From JACRIM01 sp964605185 (GTDB taxonomy: Bacteria > Planctomycetota > Phycisphaerae > UBA1845 > UTPLA1): a DNA stretch of 20,070 nucleotides. The notes under the pieces are model-generated. The model was not told the origin of the DNA, did not search any database, and worked only from the letters and a program-made list of their open reading frames with translations. The stretch's first letter is position 1, and every line of letters begins with the position of its first letter. This document shows positions 7,363 through 15,743 of this stretch, one piece after another. Location: NCBI GenBank assembly GCA_964605185.1, contig CAZSBF010000077.1, forward strand, positions 1 to 20,070. Direction: 5' to 3'. The translations under genes and the position numbers were made by a program.

Positions 7363-7379
7363 GGTCCGCTGTGCGGACC
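7363..7379. repeat. Inverted repeat between convergent transketolase and Kelch genes
   Basis: Arms GGTCCGC (7363-7369) and GCGGACC (7373-7379) with a 3-nt loop, in a 51-bp convergent gap. It could slow transcription from both sides, but neither strand has a following T-run, so a standard intrinsic terminator is not supported. It may be a REP-like dispersed element. Confidence 0.55.
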
Positions 7380-7401
7380 GCAGGTATTGACGGTTAAACT
7401 A

Positions 7402-9414
7402 TTAATCCGCCTCGATCAAGACGTTAACGAACGGATCGACATCGGCTGCCCCCAGTAACCCATCGCCGTCCATGTCACCCTTGTAGACATCGTTGGTATC
7501 GATGGACCCCGCAACAACTGCATCGGCGAATGGTTGAATATCCGACCCGTCCACGTAGCCGTCTTCGTTCATGTCACCGAGGCGAACGCCACGATATTCC
7601 CATGTGTCGTCGAGGATCACGGATGCATTGACATACCCGCCAAAGAGAACGGTGCGATTGCGAATGGGATCGAACGACATTGCATGAAGCTGACGCGCCG
7701 GCGGGCCGCCCAATGTACGTCGCGTCCAAACGCTTCCATTCCATTCCCACGTATCATTCTGCAACGCCGGGTCGTAACCACCAAATAACACGACAACTTG
7801 GCGGGTTGCATCATAAACCATGCCATAGGAATCGCGCGGCGTCGGACCAGTTGTGGACATAAGCGACCAGATGGTCCCATCCCACTCCCATGTGTCGCCG
7901 AACCGCGACGCGCCGTCGAAGCCACCGAACAAAACGAGTCGTCCCCGCGCCTCGTCGAACGCCATGGAAATCCAACCCCTTGGTGTGGGGCCTGCGACCA
8001 TTCGATCCACCCAATTCGTGCCGTCCCACTCCCACGTATCGCCCCGATAGTTACTTCCGTCATAGCCGCCAAAAAGGACTGTGCGACTCCGCGCCGAGTC
8101 GAACGCGAGGCCATGTTCGTAGCGAGCTGTAGGTGAATTGACTGGAAGTGCCTGCATCCACGATGTCCCAGTCCATTCCCACGTGTCCCCTCGATAGCCG
8201 CCTGTTCCATAGCCTCCGAATAGCACGATGCGGCCGCGAAACGTGTCAGTGCACATAGCATGATATTGGCGAATAGAAGGGCCAGTCGCGTCCTGTCTAG
8301 CCCAAATCTCACCGTCCCACTTCCATGTGTCGCCCAAAAATCCGCTATCCCCCCTTCCTGCGAATAACAAGGATGTTCCGTCATTCGGATCGAACGCCAT
8401 CGCCGATACGTATCGGCGGCTAGGGCTGCGAGGAATCCATTTCGCGCCGTCCCATTCCCAAGTGTCGTCAAAACCCGAAGGTAAGCTTGTTCCTGTGAAT
8501 CCCCGTGAGCCGCCAAAAATGACAGTTCGGCCTCGCGCGCTGTCGAAGGCCATCGAATGAGAATCGCGGCCGGCCGGCCCTGTCGATGCACGCTGTGTCC
8601 AAGTGACACCATCCCATTCCCAAGTATCTCCAAAACGCGGTGAAGGATCAATTGGACCTCTTCCACCGAACAGTACGACTCGTTGTCGAATCGAGTCAAA
8701 TGCCAACGTATGCGAAAACCGGCCTATTGGTCCGGTGGATGAACTCAATGCCCACGATGTTCCATCCCATTCCCACGTCCCGGAAAGAGTGGTGGGATTA
8801 AGAGGATCAAACCCACCATAACCACCGAATAGTACCGTTCGATTGCGCACCGAGTCGAACGCCATGGCATGGTTGACTCGAGGTGAAATGACTGCAGTTG
8901 AGACCAAGGTCCATGTCGCTCCGTCCCACTCCCAAGTCTCCGCGCCTCCGGTGTTTCCTCCAAATAACAAGGTACGTTGTCGAACCGAATCATAGGCTAA
9001 CGCGTGACCATATCGAGCCGACGGCCCGGTCGTCGCCGCCAATACCCATGTCGCCCCATCCCACTCCCACGTGTCGCCAAACGAAGCTGAATCAATTCCC
9101 CCAAACAGCACGGTGCGATTGCGCGTTGAATCAAATGCCATCGCATGACCGCTTCGAGCACCAGGTCCAGTTGTTGAGTGATGGCCCCATCTAATGCCGT
9201 CAAACCCCCAAGTGGCGCTGGAGTTAATGCCTTGTTGAATGCCGCCAAACAGTATTGCTGATTTATGAAAGGAATCATAGATCATTGCATGACGGGCGGG
9301 TGTGAGTGGATGCGGCCACGCGTTATACCAACCCGGCGGGTCTGCGAGTGCGGTATTAACGGTGAGTAGCGTCGCCGCCACAAACCCAGCCAAGTGCGAT
9401 CGCACCCTTTGCAT
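7402..9414 (-). CDS. Secreted Kelch-repeat beta-propeller protein with dockerin-like C-terminus
   Basis: 670 aa. A signal peptide covers residues 1-24 (cleavage near NTALA-DPP). About 12 Kelch repeats follow (residues about 38-608), each with the pattern HAMAFDS.R.RTVLFGG, then DTWEWDG..W and usually TGP before the next repeat. Twelve repeats could fold as two six-bladed propellers or other combinations. Residues 613-670 hold two Asp-rich loops (GDMNEDGYVDGSD and GDMDGDGLLGAAD), as in dockerin-type calcium-binding tails. Kelch propellers usually bind proteins or sugars; no catalytic residues are recognisable. The start at 9414 has only a weak ribosome-binding site. It is probably its own transcript, with a 255-bp region upstream. 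Confidence 0.93.
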   Translation of the reverse strand: MQRVRSHLAGFVAATLLTVNTALADPPGWYNAWPHPLTPARHAMIYDSFHKSAILFGGIQQGINSSATWGFDGIRWGHHSTTGPGARSGHAMAFDSTRNRTVLFGGIDSASFGDTWEWDGATWVLAATTGPSARYGHALAYDSVRQRTLLFGGNTGGAETWEWDGATWTLVSTAVISPRVNHAMAFDSVRNRTVLFGGYGGFDPLNPTTLSGTWEWDGTSWALSSSTGPIGRFSHTLAFDSIRQRVVLFGGRGPIDPSPRFGDTWEWDGVTWTQRASTGPAGRDSHSMAFDSARGRTVIFGGSRGFTGTSLPSGFDDTWEWDGAKWIPRSPSRRYVSAMAFDPNDGTSLLFAGRGDSGFLGDTWKWDGEIWARQDATGPSIRQYHAMCTDTFRGRIVLFGGYGTGGYRGDTWEWTGTSWMQALPVNSPTARYEHGLAFDSARSRTVLFGGYDGSNYRGDTWEWDGTNWVDRMVAGPTPRGWISMAFDEARGRLVLFGGFDGASRFGDTWEWDGTIWSLMSTTGPTPRDSYGMVYDATRQVVVLFGGYDPALQNDTWEWNGSVWTRRTLGGPPARQLHAMSFDPIRNRTVLFGGYVNASVILDDTWEYRGVRLGDMNEDGYVDGSDIQPFADAVVAGSIDTNDVYKGDMDGDGLLGAADVDPFVNVLIEAD
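7591..9303 (-). repeat. Array of 12 Kelch repeats
   Basis: Repeat landmarks RTVLFGG and DTWEWDG recur about every 45-55 codons and appear at DNA level as repeated variants of tcccattcccacgtgtc. Spacing and sequence vary, so this is a protein-level array, not a satellite or CRISPR array. Confidence 0.9.
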
Positions 9415-9628
9415 GGCAAATTCCCGAGAGATCGACGCCTTACATCAGTGAATCAAGCGGGCAATTGCGTACCGATTCAATCGCCCAAACCGTTGACCCT
9501 AATCGTAGTGTACCTAACTCAATATGCCGAATGCAACAAACTTTGTCGGGCATGTAAGCGAGTCGCCCTCGAACAAATCCGTCAAACCACCAACGATTCC
9601 ACCAATCAATTGCCGCGTTACTTTACAT

Positions 9629-9664
9629 TTCCGGCAACAGCAACTCCGTATTCACCGCCGCATC
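9629..9664 (-). repeat. Relic copy of a dockerin-encoding 3' end (direct repeat, copy B)
   Basis: Matches 30 of 36 bases of the propeller gene's 3' end at 10082-10117, in the same orientation. On the minus strand from 9664 it reads DAAVNTELLLPEM-stop, against DAAAFTELLVP-stop in the intact gene. It begins 5 bp after the DUF1801 stop, so the two copies bracket that gene. Confidence 0.7.
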
Positions 9665-9669
9665 GCAAG

Positions 9670-10071
9670 TTATCGCACATTCCGGCGCGCAACCGAAATA
9701 GCCGCCTTGATTAGCGCCCCCACCGCCCGGCGTCGCGCATCGGCCACCGTTCGAATAATCAAAAAGCGTTTCGATTTCGCCGTGCCCAACAGCAGTCCCG
9801 AGCGATCAGGCAACGATGCCCCGTGAAGAAAGCCGAGCGTGACTTGTCCCTTGCGAAAGTCGATCAGGCAAACATTGCCTCCGATCGCCCCATAGGCAGC
9901 GTTTGGCATTGCGTAGCACAACGCGCCAAACTTGATCGACTCATCCGCCTCAGGGGCATTTTTCAAAACAAACCCGCGAAGCGCAAGAACGATGTCGCAC
10001 AACTCACCCGGACATCTGGCCAGGTACCGGGCTATTTCGTCGCCACGCAACCGGCTTCCTTGTTTCTTCAC
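9670..10071 (-). CDS. DUF1801 / YdhG-like domain protein
   Basis: 133 aa from GTG at 10071; another in-frame GTG lies at 10080, and neither has a good ribosome-binding site. Landmarks fit DUF1801: DESIKFGALCYAM, VCLIDFRKGQVTLGF, a LHGASLPDRSGLL stretch, then KRFLIIR and a closing helix. The family is small, cytoplasmic and of unknown biochemical role. It starts within about 10 bp of the propeller gene stop, so it is probably the third gene of the deiminase transcript and translated by coupling. It is bracketed by two similar 36-bp segments, which suggests it was placed here by insertion or duplication. Functional connection to its secreted neighbours is doubtful. Confidence 0.75.
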   Translation of the reverse strand: MKKQGSRLRGDEIARYLARCPGELCDIVLALRGFVLKNAPEADESIKFGALCYAMPNAAYGAIGGNVCLIDFRKGQVTLGFLHGASLPDRSGLLLGTAKSKRFLIIRTVADARRRAVGALIKAAISVARRNVR

Positions 10072-10081
10072 GTGTCGCACG

Positions 10082-10117
10082 TCACGGCACCAGCAACTCC
10101 GTAAACGCCGCCGCATC
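10082..10117 (-). repeat. Direct repeat copy A: 3' end of the propeller gene
   Basis: This is the intact counterpart of the relic at 9629-9664 and encodes DAAAFTELLVP plus stop. The distance between the copies, 417 bp, is almost exactly the DUF1801 gene. Confidence 0.7.
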
Positions 10118-11428
10118 CCGCCCATCGGTGAACGTATCCCCATTCACATCCGCAAGATTGATATTGCAGCCCGGATATTGCACGGCGTATTCCGGCGGAT
10201 CGAGCAGCGCCAGTACGAACGGATCGACGTCGTCCAGATCGATGGTAAAGCTGCAATTCAAATCACCCGGCTGATTCACCGTCCACGTCGCCAGCGAACG
10301 CGGCGCAATGCCACCCGTGCTCGTCAACACGCCGTTCTGCGTCAGCGTCCCGCCCGCGCCGATCGTGAATGAATAAACCCCGGTCGCCCCGTTGAAGTTA
10401 TCAACAACGAACAGCAGATTATCCAGCGTGCGGACATCCTGCCCTTCGCCTTGAATGCCCACGTCAAAGAAATTGCCGGTGGCCGTCGGCACGCCGGTTC
10501 CACCATTGATATTAAACGTATGCACCTGCCCCGAGGTGCTGTGGCCGACAATCAGATACGCATTGTCATCCGACACCCATGTGTTAAACGTCGACGTCGT
10601 CGGCGAGATAAACGGCGTGCCGTCAATGCCGCTGAGCGCGCCGGTGTTATCAATCGACATGCCCACGATCTTGTTCCCGCTTCCGCTGATACCGCAACCG
10701 CCATAGAGGAACTGTCCGTTGGGGCTCACATTGATATCCAGCGGAAACACCGCGCCGGTCGGTTCGCTGTCGAGCAGATTCAGGCTCCCGCCCGGGCCGA
10801 CCGTATACGCCAATACCACGTCATTCGTCGAATTGTTCGCATACAGCACCGGCAGCGTCGGGTGTTTGCAAAGATATCCCAACCCCGACGATCCAATCGA
10901 CGTCGCCCCCACCGGCGACACCGTCGGCCCGGCCGGGATGAAGCGATACACGCGAATCATGTTCGGCGACGTGGCGGCCGATGCCACCGCAAAGTATTCG
11001 TTGTCCAGCCATTGCACATCCAGTGGCGCATCCTGATTGAACGGCATGGCATACTGCACCACGGTCGAGACAGCGGCGTTGGCCGCGACCTGCATGATCG
11101 TGATGCCGTCGATATCGCCGGCCGGGTGAATCACCGCGAGGTACCGGCCATTGGGTGTGATCGAAATCTCATAGGCGTTGCAACCCTGGCAAGGATCGCT
11201 GATCGACGCCCGGCTCCCGGTGACGACGCGATTGACGAACGCCAACGTCCCGTCAGGGTTTACCGTGAAGGCCGACACGCTGCCCTCAAGATTGCCGTTG
11301 TTTGACACAAACACAGTGCGCGACGTGGATTGCCCCAGCGCCGCTTCAACACTGCATAGAAGCAAGACAGCCGCACCGGCGCGCAACGACATTCCAAAAC
11401 CGACCGGAGATCGGAAACACGAAGACAT
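10082..11428 (-). CDS. Secreted lactonase-like beta-propeller protein with dockerin-like C-terminus
   Basis: 448 aa. The ATG at 11428 is preceded by AAGGGG at good spacing; an upstream in-frame ATG at 11521 would overlap the deiminase gene and is not favoured. Residues 1-32 form a signal peptide ending near EAALGQ. Residues about 36-385 carry propeller-like repeats (TVFVSNNG, ISITPNGRYLAVI, INVSPNGQFLYGG, DNAYLIVG), resembling the 7-bladed lactonase/YncE group. This is a fold-level assignment: I do not claim 6-phosphogluconolactonase activity. Residues 388-448 hold two Asp-rich loops (GDLNCSFTIDLDD and ADVNGDTFTDGRD), closely like those of the upstream deiminase. It lies 46 bp downstream of that gene in the same direction, so the two are probably cotranscribed. 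Confidence 0.87.
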   Translation of the reverse strand: MSSCFRSPVGFGMSLRAGAAVLLLCSVEAALGQSTSRTVFVSNNGNLEGSVSAFTVNPDGTLAFVNRVVTGSRASISDPCQGCNAYEISITPNGRYLAVIHPAGDIDGITIMQVAANAAVSTVVQYAMPFNQDAPLDVQWLDNEYFAVASAATSPNMIRVYRFIPAGPTVSPVGATSIGSSGLGYLCKHPTLPVLYANNSTNDVVLAYTVGPGGSLNLLDSEPTGAVFPLDINVSPNGQFLYGGCGISGSGNKIVGMSIDNTGALSGIDGTPFISPTTSTFNTWVSDDNAYLIVGHSTSGQVHTFNINGGTGVPTATGNFFDVGIQGEGQDVRTLDNLLFVVDNFNGATGVYSFTIGAGGTLTQNGVLTSTGGIAPRSLATWTVNQPGDLNCSFTIDLDDVDPFVLALLDPPEYAVQYPGCNINLADVNGDTFTDGRDAAAFTELLVP

Positions 11429-11474
11429 GAGATTGCCCCTTTCCAAACAGATGCCCCGCACATCGGGCGCGCTG

Positions 11475-13160
11475 TTACGGAACGAGCGCGTCCACGAAGC
11501 CGGCTGCGTCGCGGCCATCAATCAACGTATCGCCATTGACATCCGCCGCGTTGATGTTGCACCCAGTAAATGAACCGACGTCGAGCAGCGCCTCCACAAA
11601 CGGCGGCAAGTCGGCCAGCGTCACATGCGCGTCGCAGCTCACGTCACCCGGTACCGGTGCGCCAGTGATGGCGAAATCCGCCGGGCTTTGATCCGACCCG
11701 GTGTTGCCCACTCCGTCGCGAGCCACAATCTTGATGCGGCAATACGGTGCCCAGATATTGGGCGGGTTCCAGGTCTGCACCCAGTCATCCGTGGTGGTCG
11801 CGGCGATCACCGTGTCAAACGTCGCGCCGCCGTCGGTCGAAAGAAGAATATCCACGTTGGAGACGCTGACGTCGTCATCACTGATCCAGTTGATATTGAC
11901 CGGCGTGACCGGCGGCAGTGATTCGCCGCCGCGAAGATTCTTCAGATACGCCGTCGGAGCAAGCCCACCACCACCGCCCGCAGCACCACGATGCTTGGGA
12001 ACATGGCTGGCGATGCAGTGCATGACGCCCGCCGATCCGACGATCGCCTGGCAGTTGACCTGAACTATGGTCTTACCCGGCATGGCCAATTGCCACTCGG
12101 TCAGGGCTTGTGTGTTGTGCCCGGCGGCAACAACGGTCGCGTTGGTGTAAGTCGGCAGCAGGATGAGGTTGTTGCACATGACCACGTTGGTGTAGGTGTA
12201 GTGAATCCCGCTGATCGATCGGGCCGGCACACGGTGAACCGTGTAACCCTGACCTGCCATATACACGGCCGCGTTGTCACAAATCACATCCTGTGTGCTG
12301 CCGACGTTGTTGGGCCAGTCACTAATAATCACCTTGTCATCGGCCACGACCTGCATCCACATGTCAAGGTGCTGCGTCGAATCCACAGTCGTGGGAAACG
12401 GCGGGAAAATGTGCGTGTCCAGATTCTGATAGTCCTGCCAGATGTCATGAACCTGAGTATGCGTCAGGCCCGGATTCTCGTTCCATATCAACTCGGTCGC
12501 AAAGGAACGATTGTTCGAGTCGAGATGGTAATTACCTCCGCCATGCACGAGTTGATGTTCGTAAAATGCATGATGCCGCCACGTCGCAAAGTCCGCCGGC
12601 TCCGCGTCATCCAGCGGACGGGTGGGCCGGTTGTAATCGTGGTCGGTTAGGGCACGGCAGTCGCCTTCAAAAATGTAGCGCGGACCATAGTCACGCACCC
12701 ACACTGCGTTTGTCACATACTGCCGGTACTTGACGCGACTCATGTTCGCCCCGGCGCCGGAGAGAGCCGTGTTCGCCGATGTCTGTACCGCCGCCGAGTC
12801 GCAGATTACATAAATATCCGCAGCGCCCGTCGTCGTTATTTCCTTGCCCATCGAGGTCAGGATCGGTGTAAAACTCTTCCACGTCAGCACGATCCCGTCC
12901 ATCGCTTCATATTCTGCGGCACAGTGGATCGGACCCGTCGGCGGCGGCGTGACCGCGCGCGACGTAACATGTGGATGCGTCTCCATCCACTTCTTTTCGG
13001 TGTCGGTCATGTACCGCGGGATGATCACACCCTCGGGAAACACCAACTCATCGTTGATGATCACCGGTTCCCCTACCGCGGGTTCTCCGCCCTGAGCGGC
13101 CTGGGAAAAAACTCCAAGCAACGCCGTGATTCCAACGGCGATAAACGTTGATAATCGCAT
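11475..13160 (-). CDS. Secreted peptidylarginine/agmatine deiminase-family enzyme with Ig-like and dockerin-like domains
   Basis: 561 aa. The ATG at 13160 gives a clean signal peptide (residues 1-23), with GGGAG about 12 nt upstream. The catalytic domain, residues about 75-390, has the PAD_porph/agmatine deiminase landmarks: WVRDYGP with Asp157, HGGGNYHLD (206-214), HLD with His264 and Asp266, and GVMHC with the nucleophile Cys382. These enzymes hydrolyse guanidino groups, giving citrulline from arginine residues or carbamoylputrescine from agmatine. Residues about 405-500 form an Ig/FN3-like domain (STDGGATFDT, ARDGVGNTG). Residues 505-561 form a dockerin-like tail. Secretion plus an Ig-like domain resembles P. 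gingivalis PPAD, which favours protein or peptide substrates over agmatine (inference). First gene of an apparent three-gene transcript. Confidence 0.9.
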   Translation of the reverse strand: MRLSTFIAVGITALLGVFSQAAQGGEPAVGEPVIINDELVFPEGVIIPRYMTDTEKKWMETHPHVTSRAVTPPPTGPIHCAAEYEAMDGIVLTWKSFTPILTSMGKEITTTGAADIYVICDSAAVQTSANTALSGAGANMSRVKYRQYVTNAVWVRDYGPRYIFEGDCRALTDHDYNRPTRPLDDAEPADFATWRHHAFYEHQLVHGGGNYHLDSNNRSFATELIWNENPGLTHTQVHDIWQDYQNLDTHIFPPFPTTVDSTQHLDMWMQVVADDKVIISDWPNNVGSTQDVICDNAAVYMAGQGYTVHRVPARSISGIHYTYTNVVMCNNLILLPTYTNATVVAAGHNTQALTEWQLAMPGKTIVQVNCQAIVGSAGVMHCIASHVPKHRGAAGGGGGLAPTAYLKNLRGGESLPPVTPVNINWISDDDVSVSNVDILLSTDGGATFDTVIAATTTDDWVQTWNPPNIWAPYCRIKIVARDGVGNTGSDQSPADFAITGAPVPGDVSCDAHVTLADLPPFVEALLDVGSFTGCNINAADVNGDTLIDGRDAAGFVDALVP

Positions 13161-13219
13161 AATGAAAAGGCTCCCTATCCCCTGCTGGCACGCGGCCGAA
13201 AAACAGATGCAGAACAAGG

Positions 13220-13249
13220 ATTGTACCCGCGATTTAGGGCAGGATTCAA
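13220..13249 (-). promoter_or_regulatory. Sigma-70-type promoter of the deiminase operon
   Basis: On the minus strand, TTGAAT (13244-13249, 4 of 6) is followed after 18 bp by TACAAT (13220-13225, 5 of 6). Predicted initiation near 13213 leaves a leader of about 53 nt before the ATG at 13160. It lies between the ftsW stop and the deiminase start, so the deiminase genes need not depend on read-through from the mur cluster. Confidence 0.5.
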
Positions 13250-13283
13250 GGCGAGCTATTGGACCCTGGACCTTCGAAAACCG

Positions 13284-14492
13284 CTATGCCGCCCAGCCAA
13301 TCGGGTGTGCCCCATCAAGATGTGTGTTATCACTCGCACCTTCGGTGTCCGAAACGCGCGTCCGGGCCACATTCACCAAAAGCCCCACGAGAATGCTGAA
13401 GAAGATCACGCCCGTCCCGCCTGCTGACACAAACGGCAGCCCAATACCCTTGGTGGGAACCGACACCGTCACCACCGCCACATTCATCGCCGCCTGAAAA
13501 CCGATCATCAGCGTCGCGCCCAGCGCGATCAATCGCCCCAACTCCGAATCCGCCCGCATCATCGCCTTTCGCCCCTGCCAGACGAGAATCGCAAAAAGCA
13601 GTATCACCGCCGCCCCGCCGACGATGCCGAGTTCCTCGCAGATCACCGCGAAGATAAAATCCGTTCGCCCTTCCGGCAGATAGCCATACTTCTCAATGCC
13701 CGCGCCAAGCCCGCGCCCGCTCCAACCGCCCGACGCAATCGTGATCAGCGATTGAATCTGGTGATACCCAGCCCCCTGCGGATCCGCCATCGGATCCAAG
13801 AACGACATCACGCGCTGCACGCGATACGGCGCGGCAATCACCAGCCCCACAGCCCCCGCAATCGCGGGCAAGCTGAGCAGCGCCACGTGCCAAAGCCGCG
13901 CCCCCGCGCCAATCAACATGCAAAAACCAACGCCAAACAGCAGCGCCGCCGTGCCAAAGTCCTCCTTGCCGACCAGCGCGCCAAGCCCACCGAGAACGAG
14001 GATCATCGGAAGCATCCCCGTCCAGAACTTCTGAATCCGTGGCCCCATCATCGCGCACCGCGCTGCAACGAACACCACCACCGCGAGCTTGGCAAGCTCC
14101 GACGGTTGAAACCCCAACCCCAGCGACCCGGGCCCAAGCGACAACCACCGCCGCGCCCCGTTTCGCTCCTCGCCGGTCCCCGGAACCAGCACCGCCGCCA
14201 AAAGCCCGACCACCACCAGAAGCAGCCAATACGTCGGCTGCTTCCACGAATGCTCCCGAATGCGCCACGACTGATACGGGCACATCCCAACCATGAGCAG
14301 TGTAATCAGCCCCACAATGGAGAACATCGCCTGCCGGAACGACGCGTTCTTGAGAATGTTCTGCGTGAGTGGCGGCGCATTCAGGCTCGCGCTCGCCGAA
14401 AAGACCATGACGATCCCGAGCGCAATGAGCGCGGCGGCAATGATGCTGATCGCGGTACTGGTCGCCGAAGGTTCTGTGCGGGTCGGGGGCAT
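13284..14492 (-). CDS. ftsW: SEDS peptidoglycan glycosyltransferase FtsW
   Basis: 402 aa, about ten membrane segments. SEDS proteins polymerise lipid II into glycan strands with a partner class B PBP. Family landmarks: NGARRWLSLG (111-120), FQPSELAKLA (128-137), KEDFGTA (176-182), then YHQIQSLITIASGGW (243-257), GLGAGIEKYGYLPEGRTDFI with the conserved Asp278, FAVICEELG, and PFVSAGGT (353-360). Called FtsW, not RodA, because it follows mraY in a mur cluster; the motifs alone do not separate them. The ATG at 14492 is chosen because upstream residues do not resemble the family. No murD lies between mraY and this gene, and no murG or murC follows. Confidence 0.94.
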   Translation of the reverse strand: MPPTRTEPSATSTAISIIAAALIALGIVMVFSASASLNAPPLTQNILKNASFRQAMFSIVGLITLLMVGMCPYQSWRIREHSWKQPTYWLLLVVVGLLAAVLVPGTGEERNGARRWLSLGPGSLGLGFQPSELAKLAVVVFVAARCAMMGPRIQKFWTGMLPMILVLGGLGALVGKEDFGTAALLFGVGFCMLIGAGARLWHVALLSLPAIAGAVGLVIAAPYRVQRVMSFLDPMADPQGAGYHQIQSLITIASGGWSGRGLGAGIEKYGYLPEGRTDFIFAVICEELGIVGGAAVILLFAILVWQGRKAMMRADSELGRLIALGATLMIGFQAAMNVAVVTVSVPTKGIGLPFVSAGGTGVIFFSILVGLLVNVARTRVSDTEGASDNTHLDGAHPIGWAA

Positions 14493-14600
14493 GTGGCATC
14501 CGTGCCGTAATAATCGAGGCGTGTTGATAATACATCGGCGGGGACCGCAGTCCAAGCATAGGAAGGGCATTTCTGAGGAAAAACTGCGGTGTGCCGGGGT

Positions 14601-15743
14601 CTATCGCAATTTCGTCGTCGCCAACGCAACCGCCGCAAAGAGAATCGCCATGAGCCAGAACCGCGTCACCACCTGCGTCTCGGTCCAGCCCCCGAGATGA
14701 AAATGATGGTGAATCGGCGCAACACGGAAAATCCGCTTGCCCCCGGTCATTTTAAAATACCCCACCTGCATCATCACCGAGCACGCCTCAATCACAAAAA
14801 TCCCACCCACGATGAGAAGCATCAACTCCTGCCGGATAACGATCGCGACAAGACCAATCAGCCCGCCCAAGGGAAGCGACCCCGTATCCCCCATGAACAC
14901 CTGCGCCGGATGGCAGTTGTACCAAAGGAACCCGAGGCACGACCCCATCATCGCCCCGCACAACACCGCCAACTCCCCCGCCTGTGGAATATGCGGATAG
15001 AGCATGTACTCCGCCACCCGCTCGTCCCCCGCCACCCACGCAAGCAACATAAATACAAAGCAGCAAAGTGCCACACACACGCTCGCCAGCCCATCCATCC
15101 CGTCCGTGAGGTTCACGGCGTTCGAAGTCACCGACACCACAATCACCGTGATCGCATAAAACGCCCATGGCGGAAGCAATATCCCAAAAAAGTAATCGCC
15201 CTTGAAAAACGGAATCGTCAATATACGGAAGTGCTCGCGCTCAACATCCCCCGCCGGCAGGAACGTCGCCTCGCCCCGCCAGTAAATAAAAATCCCCAGC
15301 ACCACCCCAAGGCCGATCTGAAACAGCAGCTTCTGATAGAACTTCAGCCCGTCCCGCGATCCCGATTTCGCCTTATCCCGCAGCTTCACGCGATCATCGA
15401 TGTAGCCCAGCACGCAAAGCCACAGCATCGCGAAAAAGGAAAGGTGAATGTAATACACCTTCAGGTTCGCCAGCAGGATCACCGACACAAAAATGGCGAA
15501 CATCATCAACATGCCGCCGCCCGTCGGCACGTTCACCTTGTGCGCCGTCAACTCATTGAGCGCCTTGTGATCGAAATCCGGAATGTCCCCCATCTTCTTG
15601 TGCATCAGCGCCCGAATGAATCGAGGGCCGAGCATCCACACAACAAGAAACGCAACAAGAATCGCAATGATCGCGCGAAAGAGCGGGTTCTGATAAAAGT
15701 AGTTGGCGCCTTCGAAGTAATGGTCAAGAAGATGAAACAGCAC
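14601..15743 (-). CDS. mraY: Phospho-N-acetylmuramoyl-pentapeptide transferase (MraY)
   Basis: 380 aa from GTG at 15743; an in-frame GTG at 15776 would add 11 residues. The later start is preferred because it begins VLFHLLDHYF like typical MraYs and has GGGG 10 nt upstream. Integral membrane enzyme that joins phospho-MurNAc-pentapeptide to undecaprenyl phosphate to make lipid I. Visible: GYIDDR with the Asp pair 116-117, NAVNLTDGMDGLA (208-220), AQVFMGDTGSLPLGG (280-294), and a His-rich PIHHHFHLGGW loop from about 343. About ten membrane segments. It starts 97 bp after the murF stop, same strand, with murE-murF upstream and ftsW downstream. Confidence 0.97.
   Translation of the reverse strand: MLFHLLDHYFEGANYFYQNPLFRAIIAILVAFLVVWMLGPRFIRALMHKKMGDIPDFDHKALNELTAHKVNVPTGGGMLMMFAIFVSVILLANLKVYYIHLSFFAMLWLCVLGYIDDRVKLRDKAKSGSRDGLKFYQKLLFQIGLGVVLGIFIYWRGEATFLPAGDVEREHFRILTIPFFKGDYFFGILLPPWAFYAITVIVVSVTSNAVNLTDGMDGLASVCVALCCFVFMLLAWVAGDERVAEYMLYPHIPQAGELAVLCGAMMGSCLGFLWYNCHPAQVFMGDTGSLPLGGLIGLVAIVIRQELMLLIVGGIFVIEACSVMMQVGYFKMTGGKRIFRVAPIHHHFHLGGWTETQVVTRFWLMAILFAAVALATTKLR

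Noticed and set aside
7363..7379. Intrinsic terminator for transketolase.
   Set aside because: The hairpin lacks a T-run on either strand, so it is listed only as an inverted repeat.
7591..9303. Recurring tcccattcccacgtgtc-like words that could suggest a CRISPR or satellite array.
   Set aside because: They encode the DTWEWDG part of Kelch repeats, vary in sequence and sit in one long reading frame.
10082..11428. 6-phosphogluconolactonase of the pentose phosphate pathway, near transketolase.
   Set aside because: The protein has a signal peptide and a dockerin-like tail, so it is extracellular. Only the propeller fold resembles that family.
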